A DNA stretch of 64,000 nucleotides, taken from NCBI GenBank assembly GCA_030584065.1, contig CP129489.1:2523497-2587496 (forward strand), written 5' to 3'. This DNA is from Flavobacteriales bacterium. Lineage in GTDB: Bacteria; Bacteroidota; Bacteroidia; Flavobacteriales_F; PHOS-HE28. Positions 32,833 through 40,116 of the stretch are shown here, in pieces. The notes below the pieces were generated by a model. The model was given only the letters and a program-made list of their open reading frames with translations. It did no database searches and had not been told where the DNA came from. The position numbers were made by a program, and so were the translations under genes. Position 1 is the first letter of the stretch. The number at the start of each line of letters is the position of its first letter.

Positions 32833-32986
32833 GCCTGCGGCTACGCGCAACACCGTAGGCTCTTCGCAGCCTGTGGCTGCCGCATTCGTTGTTGCCGTGC
32901 GGCAGGTAGCCACAAGCTACCATGTTCCCGTTCTTGTCGAGCGTAGCCGCAGGCTACGCTCAGATGATCGCCACGCTACGCACAGT
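32833..32986. repeat. REP cluster, copy 2 of a direct duplication
   Basis: Same order of hairpins as copy 1, 227 bp further on. The GAGCGTAGCC/GGCTACGCTC stem (32939-32961) is perfectly kept, while GGTAGCC-AAA-GGCTACC has become GGTAGC-CACAA-GCTACC. The unique spacer between the copies (about 32760-32832) shows no gene. Confidence 0.88.
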
Positions 32987-33137
32987 TGGGACCCCGGATG
33001 GCCGGGACCTACGCGCTTCGCGCGCCCGGCCTCCCGCCCTTCGGGCTGGGGGACGATCACGAACGGGGCCGGTGATCACGGCTGCTAGACGCAGGGTCGC
33101 CGAAGAAGGCAGACCGCTGCGGTGGCAGGTAGGCGGT
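32987..33137. other. GC-rich hairpin-bearing intergenic stretch
   Basis: No gene seen. Contains several further inverted repeats, among them CCCGCCC-TTC-GGGCTGGG and GATCAC-N11-GTGATC (33055-33077). It joins the REP duplication to the short CACCCTGC repeats. Confidence 0.5.
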
Positions 33138-33243
33138 CACCCTGCGCGGGTATAATTACACCCTGCGCGGGTCTAGAAGGCGGTACGCGAGTACACCCTG
33201 CCGGGGCTTAAAATCTACACGCAGTCGGGGACACCCTGCCCGC
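33138..33243. repeat. Short CACCCTGC(G/C)(C/G)GGG repeats, irregularly spaced
   Basis: CACCCTGCGCGGGT occurs at 33138-33151 and 33159-33172. Variants follow at 33194 (CACCCTGCCGGGG), 33218 (CACGCAGTCGGGG) and 33232 (CACCCTGCCCGC). Each is a small dyad (ACCC...GGGT). The array ends at the stop of the next minus-strand gene. Confidence 0.6.
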
Positions 33244-33245
33244 TC

Positions 33246-34097
33246 TCAGAGCTGAGCCAGATTTGTGACGAGGTTGTAGGTGAACCAACCATCACCGGTC
33301 TTGAAGATCTGCGGCTTCGCAGTTTGTGCATCACGCACCAGGCCAACGCCATCATCGAAGGGGATGAATGACACGACCTTTGAGTACGGCACCCGCAGGC
33401 TCTTTGCTGGCCCAGCGAAGTAGATGTGCCTATCGGTGATATACACCGCACCTTTATCGACCAGAACACGCTCAGTGCTGTAAACAGGTGCGCCTTTAAA
33501 CGCGCCCACCCTGTAATACACGCCCTGCATCACTTTGATGCTCGCGCCACGTGAGCCACCCTGGTAGGTACGCTTGGTCTTGTCCTCCCAGTACTCGCAA
33601 CCGCCGAATGCCCACACAACCTTCTCCCCCTTCTGAAGATTGATCGGTAATGGTTCACTCAGGTTGAATCGCTCAGGAATTGCCCCGGCCAGCACATCTC
33701 GTATCACGGCTGCTTTGACCACTCGCGTGTGCGCGCCGGTCTTGTCCAAGTCCTCTTCGGTGAACTTGAAGCCATTCTTGACCGCCATGAGCTTGCGCTC
33801 CTCCTCCACATCGATGACTCCATCCTCAAGGCACTTCTCCACGCTGCTGCACCAGCCCGCAATGATGGCTTCGCGCACATCTTCCTGCGTCAGCTTGCCG
33901 GATTGTGCTGCTTCATCAATGAGTTCCTTGATTCTGCCTGCCTCCGATGGTTGGAGGACCGCCGCCACAATGCTATCCCGCAGCTTGTCCTTGAACACCT
34001 TCACAACTGCCACGCGTGCCTTCTCCTTTGCATCGCACTCAGCATGTTTCGATCGGAGAAGACCGGCCGGCTTACCACAGTAGATGCAATTGCCCAT
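33246..34097 (-). CDS. Unrecognised protein: zinc-ribbon head, TerB-like middle, PH-like tail
   Basis: 283 residues from ATG 34097 (MGNCIYCGKPAGLLRSKHAEC), which opens with a CxxC...HxxC zinc-binding knuckle. The middle (about 55-120) is helical with DGVIDVEEERKLM, reminiscent of TerB-like or EF-like acidic helices. The C-terminal about 110 residues (EKVVWAFGGCEYWEDKTKR ... GAVYITDRHIYFAGPAKSLRVPYSKVVSFIPFDDGVGLVRD) resemble a bacterial PH/GRAM-like beta-barrel. Cytoplasmic. Base composition is visibly less GC-rich than the core genes, suggesting transfer. An in-frame start at 34157 would add 20 non-conserved residues. Function not known. Confidence 0.7.
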   Translation of the reverse strand: MGNCIYCGKPAGLLRSKHAECDAKEKARVAVVKVFKDKLRDSIVAAVLQPSEAGRIKELIDEAAQSGKLTQEDVREAIIAGWCSSVEKCLEDGVIDVEEERKLMAVKNGFKFTEEDLDKTGAHTRVVKAAVIRDVLAGAIPERFNLSEPLPINLQKGEKVVWAFGGCEYWEDKTKRTYQGGSRGASIKVMQGVYYRVGAFKGAPVYSTERVLVDKGAVYITDRHIYFAGPAKSLRVPYSKVVSFIPFDDGVGLVRDAQTAKPQIFKTGDGWFTYNLVTNLAQL

Positions 34098-34156
34098 GTC
34101 AGATTGGTTTGCCCGGCTGAAAGTAACCAAGCTACTTGACCAAGCAGCGAGTGCCA

Positions 34157-34206
34157 CGAGTCACAGACTCGCGGCAGCGGGGGAGCCACAGGCTCACGGC
34201 AGCGGG
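34157..34206. repeat. Two tandem REP-like hairpins with a common tail
   Basis: CGAGTC-ACA-GACTCG (34157-34171) and GAGCC-ACA-GGCTC (34183-34195), each followed by CGGCAGCGGGG. Same loop, different stem, same tail: a covarying repeat family distinct from the GTAGCC REPs. It lies between the two low-GC genes and could also act as the terminator of the 34218-35009 gene. Confidence 0.6.
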
Positions 34207-34217
34207 GTCAATCTGAA

Positions 34218-35009
34218 TCAGCCATTGGCCAAAGGAACCGTGCGGGCCTTGAACTGCAAGTCATCTGAGACAACACAGTTCGTGTCTGTCAGGCTGTGAA
34301 ATGATACTTGCATAAGGACATCCAAAGCCATCTGCGGCGCAGGCGGCATCGCTCCCAGTTTGTCGTTCGCGAAGGCTTCAATTTGAAGCAAGCATGCCTT
34401 CATAGCTGTCAGTACTTCGTCAATGCTTACTGAAACAAGGCCATACGAGTCTCTATTGACTCTACCGATCGCCGTGAGGGTAACCCTGTCGATTGTATTA
34501 AGCAGAGCCCTTCCGCACGGATTCGTACCGTTGAAGGTTTGCTCTGGGAAGGGGTAATAACCACATGTCATACTGAACATCTGACCATGATCATCTGAAA
34601 CGCTCTCTCGCGCTACCCACCCTATCTGACCAAACGGTACCGTGCTTGCATTCATCATGGCTTCTTGTGCAATGCGCTCATCGAGGTGCTGAACGGTATC
34701 GCGCAACTGCTTCACCTGACCTATTGAAGAAAGCGAAGATTGATCAAGTGAACATCCCGTCTCCTTGCCAAAGATCCGAGCGATCTTTTGGAAGCGATAG
34801 GCACAGTCAATAATGGACCAGACGCAATCAAATACGAGGTGACTAGCTGGGGGCTTGTCGGTAAAGGAAATTAAGTGCAGTTGCTTGTGAAGCTCCAGCG
34901 TCTTGTCCTTCGCGATAAGTGCGCAAGTCCGCATCCCGTCTAGGAGCAGGACCTGGTTGGGGTGCAGATTTCTAGGCAGCCTGTTCAGAGGACTATCGAT
35001 CGCTAGCAT
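34218..35009 (-). CDS. Unrecognised protein of low-GC island
   Basis: 263 residues from ATG 35009; an in-frame GTG at 35036 lies within a hairpin and is less likely. No signal peptide and no family recognised. Visible features are a helical N-terminal half with many His/Lys (DKTLELHKQLHLISF, GQVKQLRDTVQHLDERIAQEAMM) and a mixed second half. The LRDTVQHLDERI segment resembles helical bundles in HEPN/Cthe_2314-like proteins, but RxxxxH is not evident. Composition is clearly less GC-rich than the flanking nrdA, consistent with acquired DNA. Confidence 0.6.
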   Translation of the reverse strand: MLAIDSPLNRLPRNLHPNQVLLLDGMRTCALIAKDKTLELHKQLHLISFTDKPPASHLVFDCVWSIIDCAYRFQKIARIFGKETGCSLDQSSLSSIGQVKQLRDTVQHLDERIAQEAMMNASTVPFGQIGWVARESVSDDHGQMFSMTCGYYPFPEQTFNGTNPCGRALLNTIDRVTLTAIGRVNRDSYGLVSVSIDEVLTAMKACLLQIEAFANDKLGAMPPAPQMALDVLMQVSFHSLTDTNCVVSDDLQFKARTVPLANG

Positions 35010-35026
35010 GCTTCTCCAAATGTCCG

Positions 35027-35050
35027 CAGGGCCCACTTCCGTGAGCCCTG
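35027..35050 (-). terminator. Hairpin downstream of nrdA
   Basis: CAGGGC-c-CAC-ttcc-GTG-a-GCCCTG, a 6+3 bp stem with one internal mismatch, 28 nt after the nrdA stop. No T-run. Confidence 0.45.
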
Positions 35051-35077
35051 CGATTGCGTTTCATTCGGTGCTCACTC

Positions 35078-37585
35078 CTACCCGCTGCACATCTCGCACC
35101 CCTCCGGGTTATCGAGGCTGCAGGCAATCTCGGCGGCGGCGCGCTCCTCGGCGGTCATGGCCTTGGGGCTCCGTTCGACTGAGCTCACGGCATGGGTCGT
35201 TGTGGGGCCGCTGATCACGGGGTCCATCACCACGGTGCTGCCCACCGCCACGCCGTTGCCAGCTCCCTCGCTCGCCGAGGCCTTGGCGTAGGCGGGCTCC
35301 TTCGCCGCCGCAGGCTCCGCGAGCTTGCTCTTATCCACCGTGAACTTGATGGCATCGGTAGCGGCCTTGGTGCGCAGGTAGTACATGCCGGTCTTCAGGC
35401 CCGCCTTCCAGCTGTAGAAGTGCATGCTGGTGAGCTTGCCGAAGTTGGCGTTCTCCATGAAGATGTTGAGGCTCTGGCTCTGGCAGATGAAGGCACCGCG
35501 GTCGGCCGCCATGTCGATGATCACCTTCTGGCTGATCTCCCAGGCGGTCTTGTAGAGGTCCTTGAGGTTCTGCGGGATCTCCGGGATGTTGGCCACGCTG
35601 CCGTTGGCGGCGATGATCTTGTTCTTGAGCGTCTCGTCCCACAGGCCCAGCTTCACCAGGTCGCGCAGCAGGTACTTGTTCACCACCACGAATTCGCCGC
35701 TGAGCACGCGGCGCGTGTAGATGTTGCTGGTGTAGGGCTCGAAGCACTCGTTGTTGCCCAGGATCTGCGCGGTGCTGGCCGTGGGCATGGGCGCCAGCAG
35801 CAGGCTGTTGCGCACGCCGTGCTGCTTCACCTCGGCGCGCAGCGCCTCCCACTCCCAGCGGTCGCTGGGCTTCACGCCCCACATGTCGGGCTGCATGATG
35901 CCCTTGCTCATGGGGCTGCCGGCGTAGGTCTCGTAGGGGCCTTCCTCCTTCGCCAGGTCCTTGCTGGCGGTGAGGGCGGCGTAGTAGATGGTCTCGAAGA
36001 TCTCGCGGTTCAGCACTTTCGCCTCCACGCTGTCGAATGGATAGCGCATGAGGATGAAGGCGTCGGCCAGGCCCTGCACGCCGATGCCGATGGGGCGGTG
36101 GCGCATGTTGCTGCGGCGCGCCTCGGGGATCGGGTAGTAGTTCTGGTCGATGACCCGGTTGAGGTTCTTGGTGAGCTGGTAGGTGACCTCGAAGAGCTTG
36201 TCGTGGTCGAACTTGCCCTTCTCCACGAACTTGGGCAGGGCGATGGAGCCGAGGTTGCACACGGCCACTTCATCGGGGCTGGTGTACTCGATGATCTCCG
36301 TGCAGAGGTTGCTGCTCTTGATGGTGCCCAGGTTCTGCTGGTTGCTCTTGCGGTTGGCGGCATCCTTGAAGAGCATGTAGGGCGTGCCGGTCTCGATCTG
36401 GCTCTCGAGGATCTTGAACCAGAGCTCCTGGGCCTTGATGGTCTGGCGGCCCTTGCCCTCGGCCTCGTACTTCTCATAGAGCGCCTCGAACTCCTCGCTG
36501 TGGGTGTCGCAGAGGCCGGGGCACTCGTTGGGGCACATGAGGGTCCAGTCGCCGTTCTGCTCCACGCGCTTCATGAAGAGGTCGGGGATCCACATGGCGT
36601 AGAAGAGGTCGCGGGCGCGCATCTCCTCCTTGCCGTGGTTCTTCTTGAGCTCGAGGAAGTCGAAGATGTCGGCGTGCCAGGGCTCGAGGTAGATGGCGAA
36701 GGAGCCTTTGCGCTTGCCGCCGCCCTGGTCCACGTAGCGGGCGGTGTCGTTGAAGACGCGCAGCATGGGCACGATGCCGTTGCTGGTGCCGTTGGTGCCC
36801 TTGATGTAGCTGCCCTTGGCGCGCAGGTTGTGCACGCTGAGGCCGATGCCGCCGGCGCTCTGGCTGATCTGGGCGCACTGCTTCAGGGTGTCGTAGATGC
36901 CGCTGATGCTGTCGTCCTTCAGCTGCAGCAGGAAGCAGCTGCTCATCTGCGGCTTGGGGGTGCCGGCGTTGAAGAGCGTGGGGGTGGCGTGGGTGTACCA
37001 GCCCTCGCTCAGGTCGTTGTAGGTGCGGATGGCACTCTCCAGGTCCTCCTTGTGGATGCCGACGGCCACGCGCATGAGCATCTGCTGCGGGCGCTCCACC
37101 ACCTTGCCGTGCATGCGCAGGAGGTAGCTGCGCTCCAGGGTCTTGAATCCGAAGAAGTCGTAGCTGAAGTCGCGGTCGTAGATGATGGCGCTGTCCAGCG
37201 TATCGGCGTGCTTGCGGATGATCTGGTACACGTCCTCGGCGATGAGGCTGGCCTTCTCGCCGGTCTTGGGGTCCACGTAGTCGTAGAGGTCCTTCATGGT
37301 CTCGCTGAAGGACTTCTTGGTGTTCTTGTGCAGGTTGCTGACGGCGATGCGGCTGGCGAGCTGGGCATAGTCCGGGTGCTTCACCGTCATGGTGGCGGCC
37401 ACCTCGGCGGTGAGGTTGTCGAGCTCGGTGGTGGTGACGCCATCGTAGATGCCGTCGATCACCTTCATGGTGACCACGGTGGCATCCACCATGGGGTCCA
37501 GTCCATAGCACAGCTTCTTCACCCGGGCGGTGATCTTGTCGAACTTCACTGCCTCCCGGCGGCCGTCGCGCTTGATGACGTACAT
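35078..37585 (-). CDS. nrdA: Ribonucleoside-diphosphate reductase, alpha (large) subunit, class Ia
   Basis: 835 residues. ATP-cone allosteric domain at about 1-95 ([18 protein letters not shown]), then the ten-stranded catalytic barrel. Active-site residues are visible: Cys in SSCFLLQ (about 215), N-x-C-x-E in SNLCTEI (about 427, the thiyl-radical cysteine) and Cys in AVCNLGSI (about 442). The C-terminal swinging arm ends CEMCSG (redox CxxC). Reduces NDPs to dNDPs with NrdB. The linker before the tail (about 755-815) is unusually long and carries two segments, [11 protein letters not shown] and SSVERSPKA, that look repeat-derived. It follows nrdB in the same direction, 246 bp apart. Confidence 0.95.
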   Translation of the reverse strand: MYVIKRDGRREAVKFDKITARVKKLCYGLDPMVDATVVTMKVIDGIYDGVTTTELDNLTAEVAATMTVKHPDYAQLASRIAVSNLHKNTKKSFSETMKDLYDYVDPKTGEKASLIAEDVYQIIRKHADTLDSAIIYDRDFSYDFFGFKTLERSYLLRMHGKVVERPQQMLMRVAVGIHKEDLESAIRTYNDLSEGWYTHATPTLFNAGTPKPQMSSCFLLQLKDDSISGIYDTLKQCAQISQSAGGIGLSVHNLRAKGSYIKGTNGTSNGIVPMLRVFNDTARYVDQGGGKRKGSFAIYLEPWHADIFDFLELKKNHGKEEMRARDLFYAMWIPDLFMKRVEQNGDWTLMCPNECPGLCDTHSEEFEALYEKYEAEGKGRQTIKAQELWFKILESQIETGTPYMLFKDAANRKSNQQNLGTIKSSNLCTEIIEYTSPDEVAVCNLGSIALPKFVEKGKFDHDKLFEVTYQLTKNLNRVIDQNYYPIPEARRSNMRHRPIGIGVQGLADAFILMRYPFDSVEAKVLNREIFETIYYAALTASKDLAKEEGPYETYAGSPMSKGIMQPDMWGVKPSDRWEWEALRAEVKQHGVRNSLLLAPMPTASTAQILGNNECFEPYTSNIYTRRVLSGEFVVVNKYLLRDLVKLGLWDETLKNKIIAANGSVANIPEIPQNLKDLYKTAWEISQKVIIDMAADRGAFICQSQSLNIFMENANFGKLTSMHFYSWKAGLKTGMYYLRTKAATDAIKFTVDKSKLAEPAAAKEPAYAKASASEGAGNGVAVGSTVVMDPVISGPTTTHAVSSVERSPKAMTAEERAAAEIACSLDNPEGCEMCSG
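35273..35288. repeat. Imperfect 16-bp palindrome inside the nrdA linker
   Basis: CGCCGAGGCCTTGGCG reads the same on the other strand except for one mismatched pair. It encodes the centre of the AYAKASAS segment. Together with CCGTTCGACTGAGCTCACGG near 35169-35188 it marks the poorly conserved linker of NrdA. Confidence 0.4.
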
Positions 37586-37772
37586 GTTCTCTCGATGGGT
37601 TTGGTTTTGGTGGACCGGCCCGCCTCGGCTCCCGCCTCGTCGGTCCGGCGTGTTGTTTTTCCTGTCAATGCAGGGCTTCCAAGATGGTCCCCTGCCCGTC
37701 CCTTGGCCCGGTTGTCAAACGGATGATCGTCAACCGGCGGATGTGAATTGCGGATGCATGCCGGCTGTCTGC

Positions 37773-37817
37773 TGTCCGAGCCCGATGCCGCACGGGCCAT
37801 GCATCGGGCATCGGACA
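37773..37817 (-). promoter_or_regulatory. Strong stem-loop between nrdB and nrdA
   Basis: Arms TGTCCGA+GCCCGATGC and GCATCGGGC+a+TCGGACA give 16 paired bases with a single bulged A and a 12-nt loop, beginning 15 nt after the nrdB stop. There is no U-run. It may partly terminate, or stabilise the nrdB 3' end and set the NrdB:NrdA ratio (inference). The remaining intergenic sequence to 37586 shows no other feature. Confidence 0.6.
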
Positions 37818-37831
37818 ACGACCGCCGACAA

Positions 37832-38857
37832 CTAGAAGTCAGCGTCGAGGGTGAACTTGGCCTGGTCCTTCTCCTTGTTGAGCACGCCGGCCTTCTGGTA
37901 CTCGCCCACGCGCTTCTCGAAGAAGTTGGTCTTGCCCTGCAGGGAGATCATCTCCATGAAGTCGAAGGGGTTCATGGCGTTGTAGATCTTCTCGTTGCCG
38001 AGCTCCACCAGCAGGCGGTCGGCCACGAACTCGATGTACTGCTGCATGAGCTTGGCGTTCATGCCGATCAGGTTCACGGGCAGGGCGTCGGTGACGAACT
38101 CCTTCTCGATCTCCACCGCGTCGCGGATGATGGTCTCCACGGTCTTCTTGGGGAGCTTGTTGATGAGGTGCTTGGTGTAGAGCAGGCAGGCGAAGTCGCA
38201 GTGCAGGCCCTCGTCGCGGCTGATGAGCTCGTTGCTGAAGCTGAGGCCGGGCATGAGTCCGCGCTTCTTGAGCCAGAAGATGCTGCAGAAGCTGCCGCTG
38301 AAGAAGATGCCCTCCACGGCGGCGAAGGCGATGAGGCGCTCGGCGAAGCTGCCCTTGCCGATCCAGCGCAGGGCCCACTCGGCCTTCTTGCCCACGCACG
38401 GCACGGTCTCGATGGCGTGCAGCAGCCGGTCCTTCTCGATGGGGTCCTTGATGTAGGTATCGATCAGCAGGCTGTAGGTCTCGCTGTGGATGTTCTCCAT
38501 GGCGATCTGGAAGCCGTAGAAGAAGCGGGCCTCGGGGTACTGCACCTCGTGGAGGAAGTTCTCGGCGAGGTTCTCGTTCACGATGCCGTCGCTGGCGGCG
38601 AAGAAGGCCAGCACGTGCTTGATGAAGTAGCGCTCATCGTCGTTGAGCTTGTCGGCCCAGTCCACCAGGTCGGCATGCAGGTCGATCTCCTCGGCGGTCC
38701 AGAAGGCGGCCTCGTGCTTCTTGTAGAACTGCCAGATGTCGTGGTGCTGGATGGGGAAGATGACGAAGCGGTCCTTGTTCTCCTTCAGGATCGGCTCGTT
38801 GGCGTCAGCGTTGCTCGGGAGCTCCATGCTCATCTGGGGGTCTTGTTGGGCGCTCAT
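37832..38857 (-). CDS. nrdB: Ribonucleoside-diphosphate reductase, beta (small) subunit
   Basis: 341 residues from ATG 38857 ([16 protein letters not shown]); the open frame to 39061 is non-conserved. Ferritin-like helical bundle carrying the diiron-tyrosyl cofactor. Iron ligands are visible as Asp in [10 protein letters not shown]-x2-H in ENIHSETY, Glu in [10 protein letters not shown] and E-x2-H in DEGLHCDFA. The C-terminus FTLDADF is the peptide that docks into NrdA. Operates in the cytoplasm with the downstream nrdA; the low linker conservation is confined to NrdA. Confidence 0.95.
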   Translation of the reverse strand: MSAQQDPQMSMELPSNADANEPILKENKDRFVIFPIQHHDIWQFYKKHEAAFWTAEEIDLHADLVDWADKLNDDERYFIKHVLAFFAASDGIVNENLAENFLHEVQYPEARFFYGFQIAMENIHSETYSLLIDTYIKDPIEKDRLLHAIETVPCVGKKAEWALRWIGKGSFAERLIAFAAVEGIFFSGSFCSIFWLKKRGLMPGLSFSNELISRDEGLHCDFACLLYTKHLINKLPKKTVETIIRDAVEIEKEFVTDALPVNLIGMNAKLMQQYIEFVADRLLVELGNEKIYNAMNPFDFMEMISLQGKTNFFEKRVGEYQKAGVLNKEKDQAKFTLDADF

Positions 38858-39349
38858 CGGTAATGCGTTCTGGGTTCGTGTGGGGACGGTTTCGCCGGCA
38901 GGACGGGTCCCGCCATCTTCACTTCTCGGTCTTTTCGCTGGGTCCGCCGGCGTCGTGCTCCGAAGGGATCGGGGCCGGGGCGTCGGCGGGTCACAAAAGT
39001 GGCCCCGGAGCGGGGGCGGTGCAACGGGTCGGCGGCACCACTTACCTCTACTTTTCAACACGGGCCGGTTCCCCGCGACAGACGCGGAAGAGACGCACCG
39101 CGGACACTTGCAAGCGATTTCTTTTCACGATCGGTTAACAAGCCCGGAGCCGCGCGGCCGTAGGGCGAAAGCGCGAACATGGGTGCGCGGTTCGCAGCGG
39201 TGACGGGCGTTCCACGGAGGGAGCGGCACGGAGGGTCGCGAGCGGCGGGGGATCGGTGGATGCGGGCTCTGCCGGGGACGCAGCGGACGGAGCGAACGCG
39301 CGCGCGGGCCTTTCCTCCCGGTGCCCCCTACGAGGCAGGGCGCAGAGGG
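38858..39349. other. Intergenic region upstream of nrdB
   Basis: 492 bp with no gene I can support. It should contain the nrdB promoter. AT-richer patches at about 39045-39060 and 39115-39140 are candidates, but no full TTTG...TAnnTTTG pair was seen on the minus strand. The rightmost 200 bp is very GC-rich with loose CACGGAGGG-like repetitions. Confidence 0.45.
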
Positions 39350-39940
39350 CTACTGCTTGCCGCTCTTGCGCTCCATCTCCCACTCCGCGTAGATCCCCTC
39401 CAGCTCCGCATACCAGGCCTCGCCGTACTTGCGGATGAGCGCATCCTTCAGGAAGCGGAATACCGGCACATCGAGCTTGGCGCCGCACGCACGCGCCGGC
39501 TTGCACAGGTTCCACTGATGGTAGTTGAGCCCCTCGTGGAACTTCAGTTTCTCGATGCGGATGGGATACAGGTGGCAGCTGATCGGCTTGCGGAAGGGGA
39601 TCCTCCCGTCCTTCCACGCCTTCTCGATGCCGCAGAGCGCGATGCCGTTCTCGAAGATGGTGAAGGCGCATTCCTTCCTGCCATCCACGAGCGGCGTCAC
39701 CAGGTCACCGTCCTCGTCGATCACGCTGAAGCCCTGCTCGGCAACGGCCTGGCGGCCCTTCTCCGGGATGTAGCTGCGGAACTCGGGCCAGAGCTTCTCG
39801 ATCTGCTCGGCCTCCTCGGGCTCCAGCGGGGCGCCGCTCTCGCCCTCCACGCAGCAGGCGCCCTTGCAGGCCCCCAGGTCGCAGACGAAGCGCTTCTCGA
39901 AGAGGTCCTCGGAGATGAGGGTGCCGCGGTGCTCGATCAT
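39350..39940 (-). CDS. DUF3109 family Cys-rich protein
   Basis: 196 residues. Cysteines cluster in VCDLGACKGACCVEGESG near the N-terminus, ECAFTIFENGIALCGIEKAW in the middle and PISCHLYPIRIEKL with NLCKPARACG later. This is the pattern of DUF3109, a relative of the YkgJ-type Fe/Zn-binding CxxxCxxCC proteins. Probably binds a metal or Fe-S cluster in the cytoplasm; the reaction is unknown. A -7 box (TAGCTTCG) lies 4 nt before the ATG, and the gene is divergent from glyS. Confidence 0.88.
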   Translation of the reverse strand: MIEHRGTLISEDLFEKRFVCDLGACKGACCVEGESGAPLEPEEAEQIEKLWPEFRSYIPEKGRQAVAEQGFSVIDEDGDLVTPLVDGRKECAFTIFENGIALCGIEKAWKDGRIPFRKPISCHLYPIRIEKLKFHEGLNYHQWNLCKPARACGAKLDVPVFRFLKDALIRKYGEAWYAELEGIYAEWEMERKSGKQ

Positions 39941-39944
39941 GGCG

Positions 39945-39952
39945 CGAAGCTA
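39945..39952 (-). promoter_or_regulatory. -7 promoter box (TAGCTTCG) for the DUF3109 gene
   Basis: Minus-strand TAnnTTCG octamer 4 nt before the ATG at 39940. Confidence 0.5.
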
Positions 39953-40116
39953 CCGGGTTCAGCCGCAACCATGCGGCGGCGCAGCGGGAACGCCACCTTC
40001 ACCGCCGACCTGGGCGTCGCGAATTCGTCGCGTGTCCGCTCCGTTGCGGTTCCTTCGCGCTTCACATCTTTGCGCCCCGCGACGCTGAAGGTTTCCAGAG
40101 CGACCGCGCGCACATC

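Noticed and set aside
31971-32986. Integron or insertion sequence with terminal inverted repeats
   Set aside because: The palindromes are many small hairpins of REP type around a Y1-type RAYT, with no DDE transposase, integrase, attC-like site or target duplication.
33138-33243. CRISPR-like short repeats
   Set aside because: Repeats are only 13-14 bp, spacing varies from about 14 to 35 bp, and no cas gene is present.
35192-37726. 844-codon open frame antisense to nrdA
   Set aside because: nrdA carries all catalytic motifs; the opposite frame is Val/Leu/Gly/His-rich and featureless.
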